Part shown: piece by piece, positions 39,348 through 49,662 of the stretch | Layout: every line of letters starts with the position of its first letter | How positions within the stretch are numbered: the stretch's first letter is position 1 | Assembly: GCF_900105315.1 (NCBI RefSeq) | Contig: NZ_LT629766.1 | Span: forward strand, 3,596,001-3,660,000 | DNA: 64,000 nt | Direction: 5' to 3' | Origin: Brevibacterium siliguriense | GTDB lineage: Bacteria; Actinomycetota; Actinomycetes; Actinomycetales; Brevibacteriaceae | Position numbers and translations under genes: made by a program | The notes under the pieces: generated by a model | The model's input: the letters and a program-made list of their open reading frames with translations, nothing else | The model's database searches: none | What the model was told of the DNA's origin: nothing

Positions 39348-40405
39348 AGCGACGCCGCGACCTTGAGCACGCGGTCGAGGGCCTCATCGGGTCCGATGCT
39401 CACACGCACACCACCCTGCAGCCGGCGCACGGCCACGGCCTGTTTCGCGCACTCGCCCTCGAAGGCGACGGCGGCCTCGGGGTCGAGGGCGATCCACACA
39501 TAGTTGCCCTGAGCATCGGGCACGGACAGACCCAGCTCCCGCAGATCGTGGGCGAACCGGTCGCGCACCGCGGCGATCTCCTTGGCGCGCACAGCCACCT
39601 CGTCGACCCTGGCCAGGGATTCCCGGGCAGCGGCCTGGGCACCGGCGGTGACGGAGAACGGGGCGATGACCTGTCGCATCGCCGAGGCGATCTCGGAATC
39701 GGCGATGCCGAAGCCCACGCGCAGGCCGGCCAGGCCGTGTGCCTTCGAGAAGGTGCGGGCGAGTACGAGATTCGGTTGCTTGCGGAACGCGGCGATGGAG
39801 TCGGCCGCCTCGGTGGCGAACTCCAGGTATGCCTCGTCGAGGACGACGATGACATTCTCGGGCACCTCGGCGAGGAATCCTTCGAGTTCGGCGTCGCTGA
39901 TCGTCGGACCGGTCGGGTTGTTCGGCGAGCACAGCAGCACGAGTCGGGTCGTGTCATCGATCGCCGCAGCCAGTCCGCGGAAGTCGTGGCGACCGTCGTC
40001 GAGGAGGTCGACGGGTCGCTTCTCCGCGCCCCGCGCCGAGGCGAGGATCGGGTACATCTCGAACGACGGCCACGGATAGACCACGGACGTGCCCGCCTCG
40101 AGGGTGATGTTCGTCAGCGCTGTGAGGACCTCAGAGGCACCGGCGCCGGGAACCACCTCGGCGGGTTCGACATCGAGGTGGGAGGCGATATCGGCCACGA
40201 GCGCGGCCGCTGTGGGATCGGGGTAATTCCCCGGAATCGCCGAGGCGGATGCCACGGATTCGACAACCCCCGGCAGCGGCGGCAGGTGGTTCTCGTTCGA
40301 GGACAGCTTGTACGGGGTCAGGCCCGGTGATGCGACGGGAGGTTTGCCGGGAACGTACGGAGGGAAATCGGCGAGCGCGTCACGGAGCAGGAAACGTTTG
40401 GACAT
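39344..40405 (-). CDS. hisC: Histidinol-phosphate/aromatic aminotransferase
   Basis: A 353-residue PLP enzyme of fold type I. Landmarks are LSSNENHLPPLPGV, GAGASEVLTAL, CSPNNPTGPT, LDEAYLEFA and the PLP lysine in TFSKAHGLAGLRVGFG. The HisC and aromatic aminotransferase (pat) groups cannot be separated by eye. It is not in a his operon but coupled to the glcD-like gene, which favours an aromatic or salvage role. The ATG at 40405 was chosen because longer starts lack family similarity. Confidence 0.85.
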   Translation of the reverse strand: MSKRFLLRDALADFPPYVPGKPPVASPGLTPYKLSSNENHLPPLPGVVESVASASAIPGNYPDPTAAALVADIASHLDVEPAEVVPGAGASEVLTALTNITLEAGTSVVYPWPSFEMYPILASARGAEKRPVDLLDDGRHDFRGLAAAIDDTTRLVLLCSPNNPTGPTISDAELEGFLAEVPENVIVVLDEAYLEFATEAADSIAAFRKQPNLVLARTFSKAHGLAGLRVGFGIADSEIASAMRQVIAPFSVTAGAQAAARESLARVDEVAVRAKEIAAVRDRFAHDLRELGLSVPDAQGNYVWIALDPEAAVAFEGECAKQAVAVRRLQGGVRVSIGPDEALDRVLKVAASL

Positions 40406-40457
40406 GTGCCCATAGTTGCACACCTTGTGGCGGGCGACACAGACTGTCTTGCCAAAG

Positions 40458-40481
40458 CGTCCGAATGGTCGGAATCGGACG
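40458..40481. promoter_or_regulatory. Inverted repeat between the hisC-like gene and mqo
   Basis: CGTCCGA at 40458-40464 and TCGGACG at 40475-40481 form 7-bp arms with a 10-base spacer. The site lies in the 202-base divergent region before mqo. It may be an operator; no regulator is assigned. Nothing else is seen in this region. Confidence 0.3.
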
Positions 40482-40607
40482 TCTTGGACGGACACCCATC
40501 CGCTGTGAGAATGCTCTCCCGAGACGCTGCTGCGACCTCCCGGGTTACAGGTGGGCCGATGCCGGAGAGTAACCTGAGAGACGAATACAAGCAGTCAGAG
40601 ACGAGGA

Positions 40608-42095
40608 ATGAGAGTCCAAATGCCCTCACCGCAGGAAAAAGTCGACGTCGTCTTGATCGGCGGCGGCATTATGAGCGCCACTCTCGGCGCCATGCTGACC
40701 GAACTTCAACCCGAATGGGACATCCGTGTCTACGAGAAGCTCGACTATGTGGCCTCGGAGAGCTCGGATCCCTGGAACAATGCCGGCACCGGCCACGCCG
40801 CACTCTGCGAACTCAACTACACCCCCGAGGACTCCAGTGGTCAGATCGACCTGGAGAAGGCCTCGAACATCAACCAGCAGTTCCACCACTCCCGCCAGTA
40901 CTGGTCGCACCTCGTCGACACCGGTGTCATCACCGATCCGAAGTCCTTCATCAACCCCATCGCCCACGTCAGCTACGGCCGCGGCGACAGGGGCCGTGAC
41001 TACATCAAGAACCGCTACGAGACGATGGTGCGCAACCCGCTGTTCGCGGACATGGAGTACACCGACGACCCGGCGACCCAGGCCGAATGGCTGCCGCTGA
41101 TGTTCGAAGGCCGCGGTCCGGGACAGGTCAACGGCATCTCGCGGATCCAGAAGGGCACCGACGTTGACTTCGGCTCTCTGTCGACTCAGCTGCTCAGCTA
41201 CATCGCGGACAAGGGCGCGACCGTGCGCACCAGCCACCAGGTCACCGATCTCCAGCGCTCCTCCGACGGATGGACTCTCTCCGTCAAGGATCTGCTCTCG
41301 CACGAGACCCACCAGGTGGGCGCGAAGTTCGTCTTCGTCGGTGCCGGCGGCGGCGCCCTGCCGCTGCTCCAGAAGTCCGGCATCCCCGAGGGACGCGGTT
41401 TCGGCGGCTTCCCGGTCTCCGGAATCTTCCTGCGCACCTCCAATGAGGAACTCGTCGCACGCCACCAGGCGAAGGTCTACGGCCAGGCTGCACAGGGTGC
41501 TCCCCCGATGTCCGTGCCGCACCTCGACACCCGTGTCGTCGACGGCAAGGACTACCTGATGTTCGGCCCCTACGCCGGCTTCTCGCCGAAGTTCCTCAAG
41601 AAGGGCCGCTTCACGGACCTGCCGTTCTCCGTGCGCGGGAACAACCTCGCCACGATGCTCAACGTCGCCAAGGACAACACGGACCTCGTCACCTACCTCC
41701 TCGGTGAGCTGGCTGCGACGAAGAAGGCCCGCTTCGAGGCGATGCACCAGTTCATCCCGAACATCGACCCGTCCGACTGGGAGTTCATCCAGGCCGGACA
41801 GCGCGTGCAGGTGATGAAGAAGGATCCGAAGAAGGGCGGCGTGCTCCAGTTCGGCACTGAGCTCATCTCGTCGGCTGATGGCTCGATCGCTGCTCTCCTC
41901 GGCGCCTCCCCGGGTGCGTCGACGGCAGTGCCGATCATGATCGACCTGCTCAAGACCTGCTTCCCGCGTGAATACGCAGGCTGGGAGAAGAGCTTCAAGA
42001 ACATGATCCCCTCGCTGGGTCGCGACCTCGTCGACGACGAGACGCTGCTCAAGGAGGTCTCCGAGTACACCTCGCGGACCCTGCAGCTCATCTGA
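40608..42095 (+). CDS. mqo: Malate:quinone oxidoreductase
   Basis: A 495-residue membrane-associated FAD enzyme that oxidises malate to oxaloacetate and passes electrons to quinone. The FAD motif is VVLIGGGIMSATLGAMLTELQP. Family signatures include SSDPWNNAGTGHAALCELNYTP, VGAGGGALPLLQKSGIPEG and GTELISSADGSIAALLGASPGASTAVPIM. The ATG at 40608 is used, but the ATG at 40620 (MPSPQEKVD) is also possible. A strong hairpin follows. It sits at the edge of the ureide island and would compete with the malic enzyme for malate. Confidence 0.94.
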   Translation: MRVQMPSPQEKVDVVLIGGGIMSATLGAMLTELQPEWDIRVYEKLDYVASESSDPWNNAGTGHAALCELNYTPEDSSGQIDLEKASNINQQFHHSRQYWSHLVDTGVITDPKSFINPIAHVSYGRGDRGRDYIKNRYETMVRNPLFADMEYTDDPATQAEWLPLMFEGRGPGQVNGISRIQKGTDVDFGSLSTQLLSYIADKGATVRTSHQVTDLQRSSDGWTLSVKDLLSHETHQVGAKFVFVGAGGGALPLLQKSGIPEGRGFGGFPVSGIFLRTSNEELVARHQAKVYGQAAQGAPPMSVPHLDTRVVDGKDYLMFGPYAGFSPKFLKKGRFTDLPFSVRGNNLATMLNVAKDNTDLVTYLLGELAATKKARFEAMHQFIPNIDPSDWEFIQAGQRVQVMKKDPKKGGVLQFGTELISSADGSIAALLGASPGASTAVPIMIDLLKTCFPREYAGWEKSFKNMIPSLGRDLVDDETLLKEVSEYTSRTLQLI

Positions 42096-42124
42096 CACGC
42101 CTCATCTGAGACTGCCCAGACAAG

Positions 42125-42167
42125 AAGAAGCGGCCTGCCGGAATCAACTTCCGGCAGGCCGCTTCTT
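42125..42167. terminator. Hairpin between mqo and ureidoglycine aminohydrolase
   Basis: AAGAAGCGGCCTGCCGGAA at 42125-42143 and its complement at 42149-42167 form a 19-bp perfect stem with a five-base loop. It lies between convergent genes and ends in CTTCTT. Confidence 0.88.
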
Positions 42168-42196
42168 CGTATCAGCGTCAGTCGATCAGCGGGGCC

Positions 42197-43021
42197 TCAG
42201 AGCTCGACCTGGCGGTTGACGTCCTTGTACAGCAGGTAACGGAAACGTCCCGGACCTCCGGCATAGCAGGCCTGCGGGCAGAAGGCGCGCATGGAGATGA
42301 AGTCGCCCTCCTGCACCTCGACCCAGTCGCCGTTGAGGCGGTAGACGGCCTTGCCTTCGAGCACGTAGAGCCCGTGCTCCATCTCATGCGTCTCCGCGAA
42401 CGGGATGACCGCTCCGGCTTCGAAGGTGACGATGTTGACGTGCATGTCGTAGGCGAGGTCGTCAGGGTCGAGCGGACGGGTTGTGCGCCAGCGTCCCTCG
42501 GTTCCGGGCATCGGCGAGGGTTCGACTTCGGCTTCGTTGCCGAACTTCGCTTCAGGCGTCAGCCCGGGCACCGGCTGGTAGCGTTTGCGCACCCAATGGA
42601 AACGGGCCGCCTCGGTGCCGGTGGACTTCGCCGACCATGTCGATCCGGCGGGAAGGAACGCGAACCCGCCGGGGGTCAGCGTGTGCGCCGTGCCGTCATG
42701 GGTGACCTCGAGCGTTCCCGCCATGACGAAGAGGAATCCCTCGACCTCGGGCTGCGGTTCTGGTTTCTCGGAGCCGCCGCCGGGCGCCACCTCGAGGATC
42801 GTCTGCGAGAACGTCACCGCTCCCCCGGCCACCGGCTTGCTCAGCACCCACGACCGGGCCCCGGTCCACTCGGGCAGGTTCGAAGTGACGATATCGCGCA
42901 GCACTCCGCGCGGGATGACCGTATAGGCCTCGGTGACAAGTGCGCGGTCGGTGAGCAGATCGGACTGCGGCGGATGTCCGCCGGTCGGTGCCCAGTAGGT
43001 GTACGGGTCGGTCGTCGTCAT
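42197..43021 (-). CDS. allE: (S)-ureidoglycine aminohydrolase
   Basis: A 274-residue bicupin enzyme that releases ammonia from ureidoglycine to give ureidoglycolate. Both cupin halves are seen: EKPEPQPEVEGFLFVMAGTLEVTHDG and the metal-binding second half THEMEHGLYVLEGKAVYRLNGDWVEVQEGDFISMRAFCPQACYAGG. It belongs to the allantoin pathway encoded through the rest of the window. It is first in the minus-strand direction before mqo, 34 bases downstream of the CitE-like gene, and probably co-transcribed with it. Confidence 0.9.
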   Translation of the reverse strand: MTTTDPYTYWAPTGGHPPQSDLLTDRALVTEAYTVIPRGVLRDIVTSNLPEWTGARSWVLSKPVAGGAVTFSQTILEVAPGGGSEKPEPQPEVEGFLFVMAGTLEVTHDGTAHTLTPGGFAFLPAGSTWSAKSTGTEAARFHWVRKRYQPVPGLTPEAKFGNEAEVEPSPMPGTEGRWRTTRPLDPDDLAYDMHVNIVTFEAGAVIPFAETHEMEHGLYVLEGKAVYRLNGDWVEVQEGDFISMRAFCPQACYAGGPGRFRYLLYKDVNRQVEL

Positions 43022-43055
43022 GGGTGGGGTCTCCTTCGGTCGGTGGTCAGTGGGC

Positions 43056-44369
43056 TCAGTCGAGCGAGCCGGTGCGGGCGAGCTGCCCGAGTTGGGTGAG
43101 GCTGAGGTTCGTCCGTGAGGTCACGAACTCCTCGGTGTGGGCTCCGCAGACGAGTCCACGGTCGAGGTAGCGGGCGAGCGCCTTCGCTGTGGCGGGTTCG
43201 TCGAGGACGGTCGAATCCGCCTTGAATACGTAGTCGTGCAGGCGCTGTGCCGCCCTTGCCCCGCCTTCGCGGTAGAAAGCGAAGGTCGCCAGGAACCGGG
43301 TCGGCAGCTGGTGCGGGTGCAGGTCCCACCCCTGATAGATCCCCCGCTTGAGGTGGCGGCGGACGAGGCCCGCGTGCAGCGCCCACGCGTGGTGGACCTC
43401 TGCGGGTTCGCCGAGCGGAAGGATGTTCGTCGACCCGTCGGAGAGGTGGACGCCGGTGCCGGCGACAGCAAGCATCATCTGATTCTTCGCGAAGTCTGCG
43501 ACCGGATGATCCATCGCCTGGTAGGCCGCGGCCACGCCCATCGACGCCGAATAGTCATAGGTTCCGTAGTGCAGCGAGGTCACACGCCCGGCCCCGGCCT
43601 GCAGGGCCGTCGCCAGTGGGACGGTGCCGTCGGCGGCGAGCACGAACTGCGGGGTCTCGACCTGGATCTCGAAGGTGATCGTCCCCTCGCCGAGGCCGTG
43701 CTCGGCTTCCAGCGCCCGCGCAGCGAGCACCATCGCCCTCACCTGGTCGACGGTGCTGACCTTCGGCAGAGTGAGCACGAGGTTCTCCGGCAGCGCGCCG
43801 CCCGCCTTGATGAGTTCAGCGATGAACAGATCAAGGGTTCGCATTCCGCGTTCTCGGGTCGGCGCCTCCATGCATTTGAACCGGATGCCGACGAAGCCGG
43901 GGGCTCCCTTCTCGGCTCGGCCGGCCACCGCATCGCGAGCGGCCCGGACGACCCACCGGTCCTCGGTCTCATCGCCCTGGTCGCCGAATCCGTCTTCGAA
44001 GTCCAGACGCAGATCCTCGATCGGCTCACGCTCGAGCTTCGCGGTGACCGCCTCGGCGAGGAGTTCGGCCTCGCGGGCCACCTGGTGGATGCTGGTCACC
44101 TGGCCGGGGATCGCGGGACCGGATCCCTTCCGGGCGGCGCTGATGACGCGTTCGGCCAGCTGCAGCATTCCGCCATGGGCCTCGACGCACTCGAGCGCCT
44201 GCTGTCCCCATTGGTACGGCAGGTCGGCACTCGTGCGGTGACCGGGCACATACACGGTATGCACGGGTTGGCGGACGTCGCGATCACCGGGATAGGCGGT
44301 TGCCAGAAGTTCGTCCGTGTCCCCCAGCAGCGAGTCGATATCGGCCAGTACTGATCGTTCCACTTTCAC
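43056..44369 (-). CDS. CitE/HpcH-superfamily aldolase (DUF6986-like)
   Basis: A 437-residue protein of the HpcH/HpaI aldolase-citrate lyase beta superfamily, longer than CitE (about 300). Visible elements are DLRLDFEDGFGDQGDE, GIRFKCMEAP, LTLPKVSTVDQ, the metal-ligand region FEIQVETPQ and SLHYGTYDYSASMGVAAAYQAMDHPVADFAKNQM. This layout supports Mg-dependent C-C cleavage or condensation of an acyl-CoA or 2-oxoacid. Its place between ureidoglycine aminohydrolase and malic enzyme suggests glyoxylate as a substrate. Malate formation from glyoxylate plus acetyl-CoA is my hypothesis; the family's activity is not known to me. Confidence 0.75.
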   Translation of the reverse strand: MKVERSVLADIDSLLGDTDELLATAYPGDRDVRQPVHTVYVPGHRTSADLPYQWGQQALECVEAHGGMLQLAERVISAARKGSGPAIPGQVTSIHQVAREAELLAEAVTAKLEREPIEDLRLDFEDGFGDQGDETEDRWVVRAARDAVAGRAEKGAPGFVGIRFKCMEAPTRERGMRTLDLFIAELIKAGGALPENLVLTLPKVSTVDQVRAMVLAARALEAEHGLGEGTITFEIQVETPQFVLAADGTVPLATALQAGAGRVTSLHYGTYDYSASMGVAAAYQAMDHPVADFAKNQMMLAVAGTGVHLSDGSTNILPLGEPAEVHHAWALHAGLVRRHLKRGIYQGWDLHPHQLPTRFLATFAFYREGGARAAQRLHDYVFKADSTVLDEPATAKALARYLDRGLVCGAHTEEFVTSRTNLSLTQLGQLARTGSLD

Positions 44370-44444
44370 ATTCTCTTTCTCTGCACGGGGTTCGACGGCG
44401 AGGCGGCGGCGCCTGGCTTGGCCTCATTGTCTCTCATTCTCCAC

Positions 44445-44470
44445 CCCCAGGCACGTAAGGCTCTCTGGGG
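44445..44470. terminator. Weak hairpin after the malic enzyme gene
   Basis: CCCCAG at 44445-44450 pairs with CTGGGG at 44465-44470, three bases beyond the malic enzyme stop on the minus strand. The six-bp stem has a 14-base loop, so it may allow read-through into the aldolase gene. Confidence 0.35.
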
Positions 44471-44472
44471 TT

Positions 44473-45852
44473 TCAGGACGAGACCTGGGCGACTGCCTCG
44501 GCGACCTTCTTCGCCACCTCCGGGTCGAACACGGAGGGGATGACGTAGCCGGGGTGGAGTTCGTCCTCGGGGATGCACGAGGCGATGGCATCGGCAGCGG
44601 CGACCATGATGTTCTCGTCGATGTCGCGGGCTTCGGCGTCGAGGAGTCCGCGGAAGATGCCGGGGAAGGCGAGGACGTTGTTGATCTGGTTCGGGTAGTC
44701 GCTGCGGCCGGTGGCGACGACGGCCGCCTGCTTGAGCGCTTCGGCGGGGTCCACCTCTGGGTCGGGATTGGCCATGGCGAAGACCAGGGCGTCCTTGTTC
44801 ATCGCTGCGATATCGTCGCCGTCGAGCACATTTGGGGCGGAGACGCCGATGAACGCGTCTGCACCGACGACGGCTTCCTTGAGTGTGCCGGAGAACCCTT
44901 CGGGGTTCGTGTTCGCCTGCAGCCACTTCTTGTGGTCGGTGTCGACGGTCGAGTCCGGGCCGATCGCTCCGTCACGACCGCAGGCGATGATGTTCGTGGC
45001 GCCGGCGACCTGGAGGAGGCGGATGATGGCGTTGCCGGCCGCGCCGACTCCCGAGACGACGATGCGCAGGTCCTCGAGCTTCTTGTCCACGACCTTCAGC
45101 GCGTTCTTGAGCGCGGCGAGAGTGACGACGCCGGTGCCGTGCTGATCATCGTGGAAGACGGGGATATCGAGTTCCTCGCGCAGCCGCGCCTCGATCTCGA
45201 AGCAGCGCGGGGCTGCGATGTCCTCGAGGTTGATTCCGCCGTAGGCCGGGGCGATGGCCTTGCAGATGGAGATGATCTCCTCGGTGTCCTTCGTGTCGAG
45301 AGCCACCGGCCACGCGTCGACATCGGCGAACTGCTTGAACAGCACGGCCTTGCCCTCCATCACCGGCATGGCCGCTTCGGGTCCGATATCGCCGAGGCCG
45401 AGCACCGCGGTGCCGTCGGTGACCACGGCGACGGTGTTGCGCTTGATCGTCAGCCTGCGCGCATCCTCCTTGTTCTCCGCGATCGCCTTGCACACGCGGG
45501 CCACACCCGGAGTGTAGGCGCGGGAGAGGTCGTCGCGGTTGCGCAGAGGCACCTTCGGGGTGGATTCGAGCTTCCCGCCGAGATGGAGGAGGAAGGTCCG
45601 ATCCGAGACCTTGTGGACCTCCACTCCGGACAGAGCGCTCAGGGCGTCGGAGACCTCGTCGGCATGGGCGACATCTCGGGTGTCGGCGCTGACGTCGATG
45701 ATGACCGAATGCGGTGTGGATTCGACGACGTCGAGGGCGGTGACAGACGCACCGGTGGCGGCGGCCGCGGCGACGAGGTCGGAGGTAGAGGCCTGACCGA
45801 CCTCGGTGCCGACGCGCAGGGTGATGGAATATCCGGGGCTGGTGGCGACCAT
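44473..45852 (-). CDS. NAD(P)-dependent malic enzyme
   Basis: A 459-residue enzyme that decarboxylates malate to pyruvate. The N-terminal 85 residues look like an ACT-type regulatory region ([36 protein letters not shown]). The catalytic core has [71 protein letters not shown] and the NAD site [19 protein letters not shown]. The ATG at 45852 has AAGGAGG upstream. It is divergent from the IclR regulator, with two candidate operators in the 162-base gap, so control by that regulator is likely. Confidence 0.92.
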   Translation of the reverse strand: MVATSPGYSITLRVGTEVGQASTSDLVAAAAATGASVTALDVVESTPHSVIIDVSADTRDVAHADEVSDALSALSGVEVHKVSDRTFLLHLGGKLESTPKVPLRNRDDLSRAYTPGVARVCKAIAENKEDARRLTIKRNTVAVVTDGTAVLGLGDIGPEAAMPVMEGKAVLFKQFADVDAWPVALDTKDTEEIISICKAIAPAYGGINLEDIAAPRCFEIEARLREELDIPVFHDDQHGTGVVTLAALKNALKVVDKKLEDLRIVVSGVGAAGNAIIRLLQVAGATNIIACGRDGAIGPDSTVDTDHKKWLQANTNPEGFSGTLKEAVVGADAFIGVSAPNVLDGDDIAAMNKDALVFAMANPDPEVDPAEALKQAAVVATGRSDYPNQINNVLAFPGIFRGLLDAEARDIDENIMVAAADAIASCIPEDELHPGYVIPSVFDPEVAKKVAEAVAQVSS

Positions 45853-45878
45853 GGGAAATATCCTCCTTGATATCAAGA

Positions 45879-45895
45879 TTCCGTATTATGGATAC
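45879..45895. promoter_or_regulatory. Candidate IclR/AllR operator upstream of malic enzyme
   Basis: TTCCGTATTATGGATAC, an imperfect TTCC-N7-GGAA site, lies 27 bases upstream of the malic enzyme ATG. A second GGAA-AGTTTC-TTCC inverted repeat sits at 45939-45952 in the same divergent region. Near-identical sequences precede glxK (51640) and hyi (61168). Confidence 0.6.
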
Positions 45896-46014
45896 TAACT
45901 TTTGCCTAGTGGAAATTCTAGACGGTTCGCGTGGATTCGGAAAGTTTCTTCCATTTCGCGACTAGACTGAACGGAGTTTCACAGCCGAGACTCACCACAG
46001 ATTAAGGAACTTCG

Positions 46015-46794
46015 ATGAGCAGCAAGGACACCCCGGCGATCCGCCAGTCCAAAGGCGGCGTGCAGTCCGTCGAACGTGCGTTCGGACTGCTTGAGTGCAT
46101 CGCGAACTCCGCAGGATCCGCGACGCTGAGCCATATCGCCGCCGACGTCAATCTGCCCCTGCCGACGATCCACCGCCTGCTCAACACCCTGGTCAACCTC
46201 GGCGTGGTCCGCCAGCTGCCCGACCGCGGCTATGCGCTCGGACCCGGGTTGGTGCGGCTCGGCGATATCGCCGGGTCTCAGCTCGGCGCCGTCGCCCGCC
46301 CCTACCTGCGCGAGCTCGTCGCCGAGCTCGGGGAGTCGGCGAACGTGGCGACGATGGACGGAGACATGGTCGTCTACGTCGATCAGGTCGCATCCGAACG
46401 CCAGATGAGGATGTTCACCGAGGTAGGACGCCGTGCCCATATGCACGCCACCGGGGTCGGCAAGGCCATCCTCGCGGGCCTGGAGCCCGAACAGGTCCGG
46501 CATATCGCAACCACCGCCGGGATGCCCACTCCCACGGAGTTCAGCATCGGGACGATCGGTGAGCTCGAGGCCGAGCTCGGCCGCATCCGTGAGCGCGGCT
46601 ATGCCATCGACGAGCAGGAGCAGGAGCTCGGGGTGCGCTGCTTCGCCATGGCCATCCCCGACTCCCCCGCACCCTTGGCGATCTCCGTATCGGGCCCGAT
46701 CAGCCGCGTCGACCAATCGTTCGCCGATCGCGCGGTACCGCTGCTCAAGGACGCGGCCGCCCGCATCTCCGCAGAGATGCAGAGCGGCCGCTGA
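46015..46794 (+). CDS. IclR-family regulator, likely AllR-like
   Basis: A 259-residue regulator. The N-terminal winged helix (about 15-75) reads GGVQSVERAFGLLECIANSAGSATLSHIAADVNLPLPTIHRLLNTLVNLGVVRQLPDRGYALG. The C-terminal effector domain (about 85-255) includes GRRAHMHATGVGKAILAGLEPEQ and EQELGVRCFAMAIPDSPAPLAISVSGP. In Escherichia coli and Streptomyces the IclR-family AllR represses allantoin genes and responds to pathway intermediates. Its place among ureide genes and the repeated sites nearby support the same role here. Confidence 0.88.
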   Translation: MSSKDTPAIRQSKGGVQSVERAFGLLECIANSAGSATLSHIAADVNLPLPTIHRLLNTLVNLGVVRQLPDRGYALGPGLVRLGDIAGSQLGAVARPYLRELVAELGESANVATMDGDMVVYVDQVASERQMRMFTEVGRRAHMHATGVGKAILAGLEPEQVRHIATTAGMPTPTEFSIGTIGELEAELGRIRERGYAIDEQEQELGVRCFAMAIPDSPAPLAISVSGPISRVDQSFADRAVPLLKDAAARISAEMQSGR

Positions 46795-46806
46795 CCCTGC
46801 GTTGAG

Positions 46807-46826
46807 CTCCTGAACCTGGTCAGGAG
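46807..46826. terminator. Hairpin between the IclR gene and aceE
   Basis: CTCCTGA and TCAGGAG form a 7-bp stem with the loop ACCTGG. It lies between two convergent genes only 25 bases apart and includes the last codons of aceE. Confidence 0.4.
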
Positions 46827-49567
46827 TCTCCGCCGGCCGTTCCCGAGGTGCCGGCGTTGACGTCGTTCAGTCGATAGAGTCGAGCCGCCTCGGCGGGGAT
46901 GGAGCTGTCGATCTCACCGCGCTTGGCGAGCAGCTGCAAGGTGCGCACGACCATGGAATGCGCGTCGATCTTGAAGTGCCTGCGCGCGGCGGCACGGGTA
47001 TCGGAGAAGCCGAACCCGTCGGCGCCGAGCGTGGCGAAATCGTGATCCAGGTACGGCCGGATGAGATCCGGCTGAGTGGAGTCGAAATCGCTCGTGGCCA
47101 CGATCGGCCCCGGCTGCCCGTCGAGTTTCTGGCGCACATACGGCACGCGTTGCGCGGCGGCGTCGCCACCGTCGGCGGCGGTCAGTTCCGCGGCTTCGCA
47201 TTCGAGACCGTCACGGCGCAGCTGCGCCCATGAGGTCACCGACCACACGGCGGCGTCCACGCCCCAGTCAGCGGCGAGCAGGTCCCGAGCCTCGAGCGCC
47301 CAGGGCACGGCCACACCGGAAGCGAGCAGCTGTGCCTGCGGACGATCGCCCGCGGCCGCCTCGGCGACGCGGTGGATTCCCCTGAGGATGCCCTCGACGT
47401 CGACGTCGGACGGTTCGGCAGGCTGGAGCATCGGCTCGTTGTACACGGTGAGGTAGTACATCACGTTGCGCTCGTCATCGCCGAGGTCGTGCTCGCCGTA
47501 CATGCGATGCAGACCGTCGCGGACGATATGCCCGATCTCGTATCCGAAGGCCGGATCGTAGACGCGCACGGCCGGGTTCGTGGCCGCGAGCACCGGGGAA
47601 TGCCCGTCGGCATGCTGCAGCCCCTCACCGGTCAGGGTCGTCCGCCCGGCGGTGGCCCCGATGATGAACCCGCGGGTCATCTGGTCACCGGCAGCCCAGA
47701 AGGCGTCGCCGGTGCGCTGGAACCCGAACATCGAGTAGAACACGTAGATCGGGATCATCGGTTCGCCGTGGGTGGAGTACGCTGTTCCCGCCGCAGTGAA
47801 TCCGGCCGCGGCACCGGCCTCGTTGATGCCCACGTGGAGGAGCTGCCCGCTCGTGGCCTCCTTGTACGAGAGGAACATCTCGCGGTCGACAGCGAGGTAG
47901 TTCTGCCCGTTCGGGTTGTAGATCTTCGCGGTCGGGAAGAACGCGTCGATCCCGAAGGTGCGGGCCTCATCGGGGATGATCGGCACGATCCTCTCACCCA
48001 ACCCCTTCTCCCGCATGAGGTCCTTGAGCAGGCGGACGAAGGCCATCGTCGAGGCGGCCATCTGCTGCCCCGAGCCCTTCTTCGTCTGCGCGAATGCCTT
48101 GTCGCTGGGCGCGGGCAGGGTGATCCGATTGTTCGCAGGCTTCCGCGCCGGCAGGAATCCGCCGAGCTGACGCCGGCGGTCGAGCATGTACTGGATCTCC
48201 TCGGAGTCCTTGCCCGGGTGGTAATAGGGGACGGCGTACGGATCCTCGTCGATGACCTTGTCGCTGATCGGGATGTCCATCCGGTCGCGGAAGGCCTTGA
48301 CGTCGGCGGCGGTGAACTTCTTCATCTGGTGGGTGGCGTTGCGCGACTCGAACGTCGTGCCAAGGCCGTAGCCCTTGACAGTCTGCACGAGGATGACCGT
48401 GGGCTTGCCCTTGGTGTTCACGGCCTTCTGATAGGCGGCAAAGACCTTGTGGTAGTCGTGTCCGCCGCGCTTGAGGTTCCAGATGTCGTCGTCGGACAGG
48501 TGGTCGACGAGTCCCTTCGTCGCAGGGGTCCGGCCGAAGAAGTTGTCGCGGATGAATCCGCCGGATTCGGCCTTGAAGGTCTGGTAGTCCCCGTCGAGAG
48601 TCTCGTTCATGATCTTCACGAGGTCGCCGGTGCGATCCTTGGCCAGCAGGTCATCCCATTCGCGGCCCCACAGCACCTTGATGACGTCCCAGCCGGCGCC
48701 GGTGAAGGTCGCCTCCAGCTCTTGGACGATCTTGCCGTTGCCGCGCACAGGCCCGTCGAGACGCTGCAGGTTGCAGTTGATGACGAAGGTGAGGTTGTCC
48801 AGTCCCTCGTTCGCGGCCAACTGCAGAGCTCCGCGCGATTCGGGTTCGTCCATCTCGCCGTCCCCGAGGAACGCCCACACCCGCTGATCCGAAGTGTCGG
48901 AGATCCCGCGGTGGTGGAGGTAGCGGTTCATCTGCGCTTGATAGATCGCGTTGATCGGGCCCAGACCCATCGACACGGTCGGGAACTGCCAGAATTCCGG
49001 CATCAGACGCGGGTGCGGATAGGAGCTCAGCCCGTGCGGGGCACGAGAGACCTCCTGACGGAATCCGTCGAGGTCGGCCTCGGTCAGTCGGCCCTCGAGG
49101 AAGGCTCGAGCGTACATTCCCGGTGAGGCATGCCCCTGGAAGAAGACCTGATCGCCGCCGCCCGGATGGTCCTGGCCGCGGAAGAAGTTGTTGAATCCGA
49201 TTTCGTAGAGCGTGGCGGCTCCGGCGTATGTGGAGATGTGCCCGCCCACGGAGATCTCGGGCCGCTGTGCCCGGTGGACGAGCATGGCGGCGTTCCAGCG
49301 CAGCCATCGGCGGAAGCGGCGCTCGACTTTCTCCTCGCCCGGATAGAACGGTTCTTGGTCAACGGGGATGGTGTTGACGTAGTCAGTGGTGGTGACCTTG
49401 GGCTGGGCGACGGAGTTCGCGGCCGCGCGTGCACGCAGCGCCTCCATGATCTCGGCCGCGCGCTGGGTTCCGCGCGCGTCGACGAGCCCTTCCCAGGACT
49501 CGATCCATTCATCGACCTCTTCGTCGGTGATTCCCCTCGGACTCGCCGAGGTTATGTCCTGTGTCAT
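46820..49567 (-). CDS. aceE: Pyruvate dehydrogenase E1, homodimeric type
   Basis: A 915-residue thiamine-diphosphate enzyme that decarboxylates pyruvate and transfers the acetyl group to E2 lipoate. The ThDP motif appears as [94 protein letters not shown] is the family N-terminal signature. E2 and E3 genes are not in the window. Its location in the ureide island is unusual; it may supply acetyl-CoA for glyoxylate condensation. No pathway-type operator was seen before it. Confidence 0.93.
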   Translation of the reverse strand: MTQDITSASPRGITDEEVDEWIESWEGLVDARGTQRAAEIMEALRARAAANSVAQPKVTTTDYVNTIPVDQEPFYPGEEKVERRFRRWLRWNAAMLVHRAQRPEISVGGHISTYAGAATLYEIGFNNFFRGQDHPGGGDQVFFQGHASPGMYARAFLEGRLTEADLDGFRQEVSRAPHGLSSYPHPRLMPEFWQFPTVSMGLGPINAIYQAQMNRYLHHRGISDTSDQRVWAFLGDGEMDEPESRGALQLAANEGLDNLTFVINCNLQRLDGPVRGNGKIVQELEATFTGAGWDVIKVLWGREWDDLLAKDRTGDLVKIMNETLDGDYQTFKAESGGFIRDNFFGRTPATKGLVDHLSDDDIWNLKRGGHDYHKVFAAYQKAVNTKGKPTVILVQTVKGYGLGTTFESRNATHQMKKFTAADVKAFRDRMDIPISDKVIDEDPYAVPYYHPGKDSEEIQYMLDRRRQLGGFLPARKPANNRITLPAPSDKAFAQTKKGSGQQMAASTMAFVRLLKDLMREKGLGERIVPIIPDEARTFGIDAFFPTAKIYNPNGQNYLAVDREMFLSYKEATSGQLLHVGINEAGAAAGFTAAGTAYSTHGEPMIPIYVFYSMFGFQRTGDAFWAAGDQMTRGFIIGATAGRTTLTGEGLQHADGHSPVLAATNPAVRVYDPAFGYEIGHIVRDGLHRMYGEHDLGDDERNVMYYLTVYNEPMLQPAEPSDVDVEGILRGIHRVAEAAAGDRPQAQLLASGVAVPWALEARDLLAADWGVDAAVWSVTSWAQLRRDGLECEAAELTAADGGDAAAQRVPYVRQKLDGQPGPIVATSDFDSTQPDLIRPYLDHDFATLGADGFGFSDTRAAARRHFKIDAHSMVVRTLQLLAKRGEIDSSIPAEAARLYRLNDVNAGTSGTAGGDS

Positions 49568-49590
49568 ATCGGGGTTTCCTTCTCACGGGG

Positions 49591-49625
49591 TCCGGGCTCC
49601 CGGAACAGTACCCCGGGAGCCCGGA
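49591..49625. terminator. Hairpin downstream of the uricase gene
   Basis: TCCGGGCTCCCGG at 49591-49603 pairs with CCGGGAGCCCGGA at 49613-49625 as a 13-bp stem. It lies 38 bases beyond the uricase stop on the minus strand and just before aceE, isolating the two units. Confidence 0.75.
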
Positions 49626-49662
49626 GATGGAAAGTCCTGTCTCAGCAGGTGATGTTCAGATC

